Below are positions 33,300 through 40,253 of a DNA stretch of 64,000 bases, in pieces (positions within the stretch are counted from its first letter, which is position 1; each line of letters opens with the position of its first letter). Below the pieces are notes generated by a model. The model saw only the letters and a program-made list of their open reading frames with translations, did not search any database and was not told the DNA's origin. The stretch is from Acidimicrobiia bacterium (GTDB lineage: Bacteria; Actinomycetota; Acidimicrobiia; Spongiisociales; ZC4RG35). Both the position numbers and the translations under genes were made by a program. The DNA is taken from contig PKRG01000006.1 of the NCBI GenBank assembly GCA_017577575.1, forward strand, positions 60,063 through 124,062, written 5' to 3'.

Positions 33300-33853
33300 T
33301 GAGCAGAAAAGACGTCCTCTACGCCGCGGTCGGCGCCCCTGTGGCTGCCGCCAAGGCCGTGAATGCCCGGTTCGAGACCCTGCGCAAGGCGCTGGGTGAG
33401 CGCACCGAGGACCTCACCGACCGCTTCGAGAAGCTGGTCGAGGAATGGGCCGAGGAAGGCCGCCAGGTCGTCGGCAAGGTTTCCGACGGCAAGGTGGTCG
33501 ACGAGCTCGCCGCCAAGGTCGACTTCGACCAGGCCCGCGAGCAGGTCGGCAAGCTGCGCGACCAGTTGGAAGAGATGCTCGCCACCTGGCGGCAGTCGTT
33601 CCGGCCCGAGGGCGAGGTAGCCGAGACCGAGGCCGAGAAGACCGAAGAGAAGAAGGCCCCGGCGGCCAAGGCTCCGGCCAAGAAGACCACCGCCACCAAG
33701 GCGACGGCCAAGAAGGCGCCTGCCACCAAGAAGCCGGCGGCGAAGGCTCCGGCCAAGAAGACCACCGCTGCCAAGACCACCGCTGCCAAGACCACGGCGG
33801 CGAAGGCCTCCACGGCCGAGAAGACCGAGGAACAGGGCACCAAGACGGCCTGA
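33299..33853 (+). CDS. hbhA: HBHA-like protein with Lys/Ala/Thr-rich C-terminus
   Basis: 184 aa. The N-terminal 110 residues are a long amphipathic helix/coiled coil (LGERTEDLTDRFEKLVEEWAEEGRQ). The C-terminal third is a tandem of AKKTTA, AKAPAKKTT and AAKTTAAKTT units, very basic. This architecture matches the mycobacterial heparin-binding hemagglutinin, a surface or lipid-inclusion-associated adhesin; the tail also resembles histone H1-like DNA-binding tails, so a nucleoid role is possible. AAGGAG is 5 nt from ATG 33299 (ATG 33296 is the alternative). Co-transcribed with the XRE gene. A strong hairpin follows. Confidence 0.75.
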   Translation: MSRKDVLYAAVGAPVAAAKAVNARFETLRKALGERTEDLTDRFEKLVEEWAEEGRQVVGKVSDGKVVDELAAKVDFDQAREQVGKLRDQLEEMLATWRQSFRPEGEVAETEAEKTEEKKAPAAKAPAKKTTATKATAKKAPATKKPAAKAPAKKTTAAKTTAAKTTAAKASTAEKTEEQGTKTA

Positions 33854-33878
33854 ACCTGAAACGGTCCGCTTTCGACTT

Positions 33879-33901
33879 CGGGGCTCCCTGCGGGAGCCCC
33901 G
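33879..33901. terminator. Bidirectional hairpin terminator between hbhA and the DUF4332 gene
   Basis: A perfect 10-bp stem CGGGGCTCCC/GGGAGCCCCG with a TGC loop lies between two convergent genes. There is no U-run on either side, as for many high-GC actinobacterial terminators. Confidence 0.65.
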
Positions 33902-33915
33902 AGTCGTATGACGGG

Positions 33916-34320
33916 TCAGTGCTTGACGAGCGGCTCCAGCTCGGTCGCCCGCTGGATCCACGACTCGACCATCGATTCGGTGGGAAGACGGCGCACCAGG
34001 TCCTTGCGGCCGTTCACCGACAGGATCTTGGCGGTCAGGGCGACGGCGTTGCGGCGCTTCAGCTCCTTGAGGGTGTTCACGCCGCACAGGGACAGGAGCT
34101 CGGCGTATTCGCCCCCGATGCCCTTGACCCGCATCAGGTCGGCGAGGTTGACCCACTTGAGGAGATCGGAGGTGGGGATCCCGGTGGCCTTCGACAGCTC
34201 CGCCCGCCCCGACCGGGTGGAGGCGCGCCGTAGGAGCGCTTCTGTCGTCCGAACTCCGGCCTTGCGCAAGCGGGTCGCTTCTTTGTGGGGCAGCGAACGT
34301 ATCTCGTCGATGCGTGCCAT
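33916..34320 (-). CDS. DUF4332 helix-hairpin-helix protein
   Basis: 134-aa soluble protein made of two helix-hairpin-helix-like units: LPHKEATRLRKAGVRTTEALLRRAS and VNLADLMRVKGIGGEYAELLSLCGVNTLKELKRRN. The GIGGEYAELL hairpin is typical of DUF4332 and of non-specific DNA binding in HhH proteins. ATG at 34320 has AGGAG about 11 nt upstream. Its cellular role is unknown. It is the last gene on this strand before the hairpin shared with hbhA. Confidence 0.8.
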   Translation of the reverse strand: MARIDEIRSLPHKEATRLRKAGVRTTEALLRRASTRSGRAELSKATGIPTSDLLKWVNLADLMRVKGIGGEYAELLSLCGVNTLKELKRRNAVALTAKILSVNGRKDLVRRLPTESMVESWIQRATELEPLVKH

Positions 34321-34360
34321 CGCTACGCCAAGTCTCCTGTCTCCAAACGAACCGGGCACT

Positions 34361-34987
34361 CTACCGAGGTGGCTCGCCCCCCTCGGCAAGGCTACCGGCT
34401 TGGCGAGGGCGGAGCTCCTCCAGATCGGCTTCCGTGTCCACGTCGCGTGGCGGCAGTTGGTCCGTCCACACTTCCCGCACCCACTCGGGGTGGGCCTTGA
34501 AGAGACGCTGAGCGCCCTCGTCCCCCTCCAAGCTCATCAGCCGGGCCCACAACGATCGGTCGACCATCACCGGGTTCCCCCACGTGTAACGGTACTTGGG
34601 AAGCACCACCGGGACCTCGGCGGTGGCGAACGTCTCGACGATCTCCTCCACCACCTTCCGGTCGATGTTCGGCTGGTCGCCGATCACGATGAGGGCGGCG
34701 TCGGCTCGGCTGGTCTGGATGAGGGCGTCGAGCCCCACGCGCAGCGAGGAGGCGATCCCCTCTTCCCACTCGGGGTTCTCGACCACGTTGCAGCCGGTCA
34801 GGTCGACGGTGTCGAGGATCCGGTCGAACTCGGCGCCGAGCACCACCCAGATCTCGTCCACCGGGTAGGTGCGCACCTGGTCGACGACGTGCCCCAGGAG
34901 CGTCGTGTTGCCCCACGGCTCCAACTGCTTGGGGCGGCCGAGCCGGGAGGACCCGCCAGCGGCGAGGATCAAGGCGGCAACGATCAT
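34361..34987 (-). CDS. mocA: Molybdenum cofactor nucleotidyltransferase (MocA/MobA-like)
   Basis: 208-aa nucleotidyltransferase with the N-terminal NTP-binding motif LILAAGGSSRLGRPKQL (residues 6-22). VVLGAE, the metal-binding IGDQPNI (DQP) and VVLPKYRYTWGNPVMVDRSLW follow, as in MocA, which transfers CMP to molybdopterin for xanthine-dehydrogenase-family enzymes. Its position downstream of xdhC, coxE, moxR and coxSLM supports a role in making the cytosine-dinucleotide cofactor of the Mo hydroxylase. 67 nt follow the xdhC stop before this start. Confidence 0.85.
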   Translation of the reverse strand: MIVAALILAAGGSSRLGRPKQLEPWGNTTLLGHVVDQVRTYPVDEIWVVLGAEFDRILDTVDLTGCNVVENPEWEEGIASSLRVGLDALIQTSRADAALIVIGDQPNIDRKVVEEIVETFATAEVPVVLPKYRYTWGNPVMVDRSLWARLMSLEGDEGAQRLFKAHPEWVREVWTDQLPPRDVDTEADLEELRPRQAGSLAEGGEPPR

Positions 34988-35054
34988 CGTTGACCCGTAC
35001 GCGAGAGGCGACGCCTGGTGGACAACCTGACTCCCATGGACACTACCGGGGACG

Positions 35055-35831
35055 CTAACCGAGTCTGTGCGCCGGGACCAATGGCCTCTGCTCGCCTTTG
35101 AGGCCGGGCGGCTCGTGGGGACGCCGGCGCTCGGCGATCATCTCGGCGAGGATGGCGATCGCCACCTCGTGGGGGGAGTCGGCCCCGATGTCGAGGCCGA
35201 TCGGGCCGTGGATGCGGTCGACGGTGGCTTCGTCGAACCCGGCCGCCAGCAGCTTCTCCCGGCGTCGGGCGGCGGTGCGTTTGCTGCCCATCGCCCCGAT
35301 GTAGCGGACGGGACGTTCCAGCACGAGCGGCCACAGCGGGTCCTCGAAGCGAGCGTCGTGACTCAGGACGACCACAGAGCTGCGGCGGTCGAGGACGATG
35401 CGGTCGATCACGTCGTCGGGCCATCCGACGAGAAGCTCGTCGGCACGGGGGAACCGCTCGGGGGTGACGAACGCTGCCCTCGCATCGGCCACCGTCACGT
35501 GGAAACCTATGAGCGAGGCGTGGTCGGAGAGGGCCTGGGCGATGTGCACCGCACCGAAGATCACCAGCCGGGGACGGGGGACGATGGGCTCGATGAACAC
35601 CTCGACGTCGCCGTACGCCAGGGTGGCGGGCATCTCCCGGTCGATGAGGACCGAGGCGTCCTCCACCGCCGCTTCGAGGCCGGGAGGGAGGCCTCCGGCG
35701 ACGACCCCTTCCTCGAGGTCGAACACGGCGCGGCTCCCCACGCCCTCGCCGGCGACGACGGTCAGGTGGGCCCCGAACCGTTCCTCGGCGACGAGCCGCT
35801 CCAGCGCGGCGATGGCGGATTCGTCGGTCAC
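35055..35831 (-). CDS. XdhC/CoxI family protein, Rossmann (C-terminal) part
   Basis: 258 aa. The XdhC Rossmann domain is clear: RPRLVIFGAVHIAQALSDHA near residues 105-124, GFHVTVADARAAFVTPERFP, SVVVLSHDARFEDPL and the C-terminal YIGAMGSKRTAARRREKL followed by IHGPIGLDIGADSPHEVAIAI. XdhC proteins bind Mo cofactor and insert it, with sulfuration, into hydroxylases. The start is GTG in a GTGA overlap with the separate N-terminal XdhC gene, so the usual single protein is split in two. Confidence 0.9.
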   Translation of the reverse strand: MTDESAIAALERLVAEERFGAHLTVVAGEGVGSRAVFDLEEGVVAGGLPPGLEAAVEDASVLIDREMPATLAYGDVEVFIEPIVPRPRLVIFGAVHIAQALSDHASLIGFHVTVADARAAFVTPERFPRADELLVGWPDDVIDRIVLDRRSSVVVLSHDARFEDPLWPLVLERPVRYIGAMGSKRTAARRREKLLAAGFDEATVDRIHGPIGLDIGADSPHEVAIAILAEMIAERRRPHEPPGLKGEQRPLVPAHRLG

Positions 35832-36136
35832 CACGGCTCCACGAACACCTGGATGGTCCCGCCGCACGCCAGCCCGACCTCGAACGCCTCGTCGTCGGAG
35901 ATCCCGTAGGTCACGAGCACCGGCTCCCCGGTCTCCAGCACCCGCTGGGCGTGGAGGAACACGTCGTTCTCCACGCATCCGCCGGAGACGCTGCCTTCGA
36001 TGTCACCGGCGGACGAGACGAGCATCTTGGAGCCGAGCGGCCGGGGCGCCGGGCCCGCCACCTTCACCACGGTCGCCACGGCGACGTCGTGGCCGGCCTG
36101 CTTCCACGCGTTTCGGATCGCCAGCGCGTCTCTCAT
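35828..36136 (-). CDS. XdhC/CoxI family protein, N-terminal part
   Basis: 102-aa protein covering only the first XdhC_CoxI domain. It has AVATVVKVAGPAPRPLGSKMLVSSAGDIEGSVSGGCVENDV and ends with GLACGGTIQVFVEPW, the conserved GGxxxxxxEP end of the domain. GGAGG is 6 nt before ATG 36136, which also overlaps the coxE stop (ATGA). The following gene supplies the rest of XdhC. Split XdhC pairs are known among cox clusters. Confidence 0.88.
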   Translation of the reverse strand: MRDALAIRNAWKQAGHDVAVATVVKVAGPAPRPLGSKMLVSSAGDIEGSVSGGCVENDVFLHAQRVLETGEPVLVTYGISDDEAFEVGLACGGTIQVFVEPW

Positions 36137-37248
36137 CGAAGCCTCCTCGCTGGGATCGACTCTAGGAGGGCAACCACCGAAGCGAGGTCGTTGAACCGCC
36201 CGGCGGGGAGGAAGTCGTCGATGTGGGGCAAGGCGGCCTTCATGCCCCGGGTCTCCGGCGAGTAGCCGGGCCGTGACGCCAGCGGGTTCAGCCACACCAC
36301 CCGGTGCACGCTGCGGCGCAGACGGGCGATCTCTTCGCCGAGGACCTCCGGGTCGCCACGGTCCCAACCGTCGGAGACGATGATGGCGATCGGCCCCCCG
36401 GCGGTGACCCTCCTCGCCCATCGCCGGTTGAAGACGCGCAGGGCGTCACCGATCTTGGTCCCTCCCGACCAGTCCTGGACGGTCTCTGCGACTCGCTCGA
36501 TCGCCTCCGAGGGGCTGCGCCGGTCGAGCTGGCGGGTGATGCGGGTGAGGCGGGTGGAGAACACGAAGGCCTCCAGCCGGCCCAGCCTGCCCCGGGCGGC
36601 ATGGGCGAAGTACAGCAGCATCTCCGAGTACCGCTCCATCGACCCGGAGACGTCGGCGATGAACAGCAGCGGCCGCCGCCGGATGCGCCGCTCCGTGAAG
36701 GCGGGCATCAGCAGGTCTCCTTCGGTGGTCACCATCCGCCGGAGGGTCCGGCGCGGGTCCGGTCGGTCGCCGGACCGGGCGGGCCGGCGGCGGCGCGACC
36801 AGGTGTCGGCCGGCCTCCACATCATCGAGGCGATGAGCTGGCGCACTTCGGCCGCCTCGGCCGGTGTCAGCTCCGAGAAGTCCTTGTGACCGAGCCTCTC
36901 TCGAGCGGAGGCGCCGACCACGACGGTCTCGGGCGCCGGCTCCTCCCCCTCGCCTTCACCCGCCCGACCGGCCCTGATGGTCCAGGTCCGGGTCCGTTCG
37001 GCCGCCACCGAGAGCCCGCTGGGGGCGTCGCTCCCGCCGAAGACCTCGAAGAAGACCCGGTCGAAGACCGGGAACTGCTCCGCCGCGGTCACACAGACCG
37101 ACCGGAAGGCGTGGTAGGTGTCCTCCGCCGAGGCGAGCCCTACCGCCTCAACGGCCTGGGCGAGGTCGCGGGCGATGGTGGGGCCCACCGGTACTCCCTC
37201 GGCACGGAGGCGCCTCCCGAATTCGACCAGGACCCTGCTCGCCGCCAA
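36133..37248 (-). CDS. coxE: CoxE-like VWA-domain protein
   Basis: 371 aa. The C-terminal half is a von Willebrand factor A domain with a complete MIDAS motif: DVSGSMERYSEML, a Thr in SGGTKIGDAL and an Asp in IIVSDGWDRGD. The N-terminal half is helical with basic patches, as in CoxE. CoxE works with the MoxR-type ATPase CoxD in maturing the active site of CO dehydrogenase. The start is taken as TTG at 37248, which has AGGAG 4 nt upstream and lies just after the baeRF stop. A longer frame would overlap that gene. Confidence 0.9.
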   Translation of the reverse strand: MAASRVLVEFGRRLRAEGVPVGPTIARDLAQAVEAVGLASAEDTYHAFRSVCVTAAEQFPVFDRVFFEVFGGSDAPSGLSVAAERTRTWTIRAGRAGEGEGEEPAPETVVVGASARERLGHKDFSELTPAEAAEVRQLIASMMWRPADTWSRRRRPARSGDRPDPRRTLRRMVTTEGDLLMPAFTERRIRRRPLLFIADVSGSMERYSEMLLYFAHAARGRLGRLEAFVFSTRLTRITRQLDRRSPSEAIERVAETVQDWSGGTKIGDALRVFNRRWARRVTAGGPIAIIVSDGWDRGDPEVLGEEIARLRRSVHRVVWLNPLASRPGYSPETRGMKAALPHIDDFLPAGRFNDLASVVALLESIPARRLR

Positions 37249-37255
37249 CCCGCTC

Positions 37256-38353
37256 CTATCCGCCCAGGCGGAACCGCAGCAGGGCACCAACGCCGTCGGC
37301 GTCCAGCGGGCTGGCCACGGTCACCACGTCGACCTTGCCCCCGGCCTCGACGGTGGCGTCCATCGCCGCCGCCACCACGTCGGAGATCTGGAACGTGTCT
37401 GCCTCGCACACCGGGCACTGCTCTTCGGAGCGGCCGAGCCAGCCACAGTCGTCGCAGATGACGCCGGGCTTGGCGAAGGGCCCGGCCACCACCAGGTGGT
37501 CCACGGCGTGGGCGTTGACGGCCTCCAGCACGTCCTTGAGGCCCGTCACCGCCTCGCCTCCCCGGGCGGCTTCGGCCAGGACCCGCTCGATCAGCTCCTC
37601 GGCCCGCCGCGTCCGCAGCTCCTCCGTCTGCTCGTCGATGAAGCGGGCGAGATCGGTGGGCGTGACCGTGCTGATGTCGACCCGGAGTCGGGCCTGGGGC
37701 AGCTCCCGCAGGTACGGATGGAGCTCGGCCGCGATCGAGTCGAAGTCCTCGTCACGGCCGACGAGCGCCATCATCTCGAGCGGCTGGTCCTGGTGGGCTT
37801 CGAGGAGCCGCCTTCCCGCCTGGCGCCACATCTCCTTCGATGCCTCTTCGGCTCGCTGGCGGTTGCGATGCTCCTCGTAACCGGAGAAGCCCCCGTAGTT
37901 CTCCTTCCCCCGGTCGGCGATCAGCTCCTCACCCAGCTCGGCCAGCGTTCCCCCGGAGGAGAGGTAGGTGCGGGCACGCGTCGAGTCCGCCACCAACACG
38001 CCGACTCTCATGGGACGGGGCTGGGAACGCAGTGGGCGCAGGTACGGGCGCGGGCCCAGGGTGGCGGTGTCGGCAACTGGATGGGTGAGGGGGAGAAACT
38101 CGAAGATGCCGTCGTCGGACGAGGCGAATATGGCGACGGCCGGAGCGTTGGAGCTGTCGATGTCGCCGACCATGTCGACGATCCTGGCGGTGTCTGCCTT
38201 CAGCGACTTGAGCAACCTGAAGTCGGAGTGGGAGTTGCGCAGCCCCTTGAGCAGGTCGACCAGCGCTGCCCTGGTGGCGGGGGGCTGGCGGTTGATGTAG
38301 ACGCTCACGAGGGAACCACGAGGGCTACGGAGCTTTGCGATGGGATCGATCAC
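37256..38353 (-). CDS. Bacterial eRF1/Vms1-like protein (baeRF family) with zinc ribbon
   Basis: 365-aa soluble protein resembling the bacterial and archaeal eRF1-domain (baeRF) families. It has an N-terminal domain (LVSVYINRQPPATRA), a middle domain RVGVLVADSTRARTYLSSGG, and a segment GGFSGYEEHRNRQR (154-167) where the family places its catalytic loop. A C-terminal domain DHLVVAGPFAKPGVICDDCGW carries a Cys4 zinc ribbon (Cys300, 303, 313, 316), as in archaeal release factor. GTG at 38353 has AAGGAGG 9 nt upstream. Family members are proposed to act at ribosomes (peptidyl-tRNA hydrolysis or rescue). Its place between moxR and coxE is unusual. Function here is unknown. Confidence 0.78.
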   Translation of the reverse strand: MIDPIAKLRSPRGSLVSVYINRQPPATRAALVDLLKGLRNSHSDFRLLKSLKADTARIVDMVGDIDSSNAPAVAIFASSDDGIFEFLPLTHPVADTATLGPRPYLRPLRSQPRPMRVGVLVADSTRARTYLSSGGTLAELGEELIADRGKENYGGFSGYEEHRNRQRAEEASKEMWRQAGRRLLEAHQDQPLEMMALVGRDEDFDSIAAELHPYLRELPQARLRVDISTVTPTDLARFIDEQTEELRTRRAEELIERVLAEAARGGEAVTGLKDVLEAVNAHAVDHLVVAGPFAKPGVICDDCGWLGRSEEQCPVCEADTFQISDVVAAAMDATVEAGGKVDVVTVASPLDADGVGALLRFRLGG

Positions 38354-38473
38354 TGTCGTTTTCCTCCTTCAACCACAGGTGCTACTCCGGTTGCCCCCGT
38401 CGGAGGATCACGACCATGACAGATCCTCATCGTCATGCTCACTCCGAGCGTACTCGGGCGCGCCGCGTATTGC

Positions 38474-39343
38474 TCAGGCGTCGGTGGCAGCGCGTCGGGC
38501 CCGCACAGTGTCCACGTCCTCGCGGTATTTGAGGATCACCCCCAAGGTGTCGTCGATGACCTCGTCGGTGAGCTCGGTGGCTCCCAAGACCTTCAGGGCG
38601 CGGGCCCAGTCGAGGGTCTCGGCCACGCCGGGCGGCTTGAACAGCTCCAACGAGCGGAGGTCGCTCATCGCTTCCGCCAGCGCCCGGGCCAGCGACTGGT
38701 CGATGTCGGGCACCTTGCGCCTGATGATCTCCACCTCCCGGTCCACGTCCGGGTAGTCGATCCACTGGTAGATGCAGCGGCGCTTCAGGGCGTCGTGGAT
38801 CTCGCGAGTCCGGTTGGAGGTGATCACCACGATCGGCGGGCGCTCGGCGGCGATGGTGCCGATCTCGGGGATCGTCACCTGGAAGTCGGACAGCAGCTCG
38901 AGCAGGAAAGCCTCGAACTCCTCGTCGGCGCGGTCCAACTCGTCGATGAGGAGGACCGGGCGCCGCCCTCCCGCCGCCGCCTCGACGGCCTGCAGCAGAG
39001 GCCGAGGAATCAGGTACTCCCGGGACATGATGTCGCCCACGTCGGCTTTCGCCTGCTCCCCGCTGGCTTCGATGAGCCGGATCGCCAGCATCTGGCGGGC
39101 GTAGTCCCACTCGTAGAGGGCGTGGTTGACGTCGAGGCCCTCGTAGCACTGGAGGCGGATCAGCGGCTCTTCGCAGATGTCGGCGAGGACCTTCGCCACC
39201 TCCGTCTTGCCGACGCCCGCCTCCCCTTCGAGGAACAGGGGCCGTTCCAGGCTGAGGGCGAGGAAGACGGAGACGCCGAGGGAACGGTCGGCGACATAGC
39301 CCCGCTGGGCGAAGGCTTCTACGACTTCATCGACCGACCGCAC
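38474..39343 (-). CDS. coxD: MoxR-family AAA+ ATPase (CoxD-like)
   Basis: 289-aa ATPase. Walker A is LFLEGEAGVGKTEVAKVLA (residues about 36-54), Walker B is VLLIDELDRADEEFEAFLLE, and sensor 1 is VVITSNRTREIHDALKRRC. GTG at 39343 is preceded by CATAAT (39357-39352) with an 8-nt gap, suggesting its own near-leaderless promoter downstream of a hairpin. With CoxE it should form the chaperone pair that assembles or sulfurates the Mo/Cu-type active site. A 120-bp gap with no recognised feature separates it from the baeRF gene. Confidence 0.9.
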   Translation of the reverse strand: MRSVDEVVEAFAQRGYVADRSLGVSVFLALSLERPLFLEGEAGVGKTEVAKVLADICEEPLIRLQCYEGLDVNHALYEWDYARQMLAIRLIEASGEQAKADVGDIMSREYLIPRPLLQAVEAAAGGRRPVLLIDELDRADEEFEAFLLELLSDFQVTIPEIGTIAAERPPIVVITSNRTREIHDALKRRCIYQWIDYPDVDREVEIIRRKVPDIDQSLARALAEAMSDLRSLELFKPPGVAETLDWARALKVLGATELTDEVIDDTLGVILKYREDVDTVRARRAATDA

Positions 39344-39358
39344 TGTGACCCATTATGG

Positions 39359-39387
39359 CCGAAACGGGGGCATGGCCCCCGTTTCGG
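39359..39387 (-). terminator. Perfect hairpin between coxM and moxR
   Basis: A 13-bp perfect inverted repeat, CCGAAACGGGGGC/GCCCCCGTTTCGG, has a 3-nt loop and lies 17 bp after the coxM stop. It would end or attenuate transcription of the structural genes before the maturation genes. No U-run follows. The moxR -10-like CATAAT begins just beyond it. Confidence 0.65.
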
Positions 39388-39404
39388 CTCCACACGCTCC
39401 GCCC

Positions 39405-40253
39405 CTACAGCTGGGCGAGGGCTTGGGTGAGGGCGCGACGGGTGTACACCTTGGCCAGGTGGGCCTTGTACTCCTCTGACCCGTAGAGGTCCTCGAGCAC
39501 GGTCACCCCTTCGGTGGCCCGCTCCGCCGCTTCCTTCACCGCCTGCTCGGACCCGTCGGTGCCGATGAGCGCCTCGGCGACACCGTGGGCCAGGGTCGGC
39601 TTGGTGCCGACGCCGGTCAACGCCACCCGACAGTTGGTCACGGTGCCGTTGTCCTTCTGGACCCAGGCGGCGGCGCCGGCCACCGCGTAGTCGGTGTGGC
39701 CGCCGCGGCGCCCCAGCTTGTCGTAGGCGGTCGCTCCCCCCACCTTCGGGATCCGGATCTCGGTGAGGATCTCGTCGGGTTGGAGCGCCGAAGTCATGGT
39801 GTCGACGAAGAAGTCGTCGGCCGGGATCTCCCGGGTGCCGTTCGGCCCCCGGGCCACCATCGTCGCTCCGAGCGCCAGGATCGCCGCCGGCTGGTCGGCG
39901 GCGATGTCGGCATGGGCCACCGCTCCGCAGGTCGTGCCCCGGTTGCGGACCTGGACGTCGCCGGTCCACGACGCGGCGTCGACCAACGCCCGGGGCAGGT
40001 TCTGGGCGGACGCGGTCTGGGCGTGGCGCACCAGGGCCCCGATCGACACGTAGTCACCGGCGTCGGTGATCTGGTCGAGCCCGGGGATGCGGCCGATATC
40101 CACGACCACGTCCGGGGACAGGAGCCGCAGCTTCATCATGGGGATGAGGCTCATGCCTCCCGACATCACCTTGGCGAACTCGGCGCCGGCGAGCGCCGAC
40201 ACCGCCTCGTCGAGGCTGGTAGCGGCGACGTACTCGAACTGCCGTGGATACAT
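39405..40253 (-). CDS. coxM: CO dehydrogenase-like FAD-binding medium subunit
   Basis: 282-aa flavoprotein subunit. The FAD-binding motifs FAKVMSGGMSLIPMMKLRL (near residues 28-46) and NRGTTCGAVAHADIAADQPA (near 103-122) match CoxM/CutM. The C-terminal CO_deh_flav_C domain holds LGRRGGHTDYAVAGAAAWV. The ATG shares a base with the coxL stop. It passes electrons from the [2Fe-2S] subunit to the respiratory chain. Order here is S-L-M, unlike the M-S-L of form I cox operons. Confidence 0.92.
   Translation of the reverse strand: MYPRQFEYVAATSLDEAVSALAGAEFAKVMSGGMSLIPMMKLRLLSPDVVVDIGRIPGLDQITDAGDYVSIGALVRHAQTASAQNLPRALVDAASWTGDVQVRNRGTTCGAVAHADIAADQPAAILALGATMVARGPNGTREIPADDFFVDTMTSALQPDEILTEIRIPKVGGATAYDKLGRRGGHTDYAVAGAAAWVQKDNGTVTNCRVALTGVGTKPTLAHGVAEALIGTDGSEQAVKEAAERATEGVTVLEDLYGSEEYKAHLAKVYTRRALTQALAQL

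Noticed and set aside
33640..33840. Lys/Ala repeats as a histone H1-like nucleoid protein
   Set aside because: The repeats alone fit either idea, but the N-terminal coiled coil and the XRE neighbour favour an HBHA-like protein. Histone-like function is kept only as an alternative.
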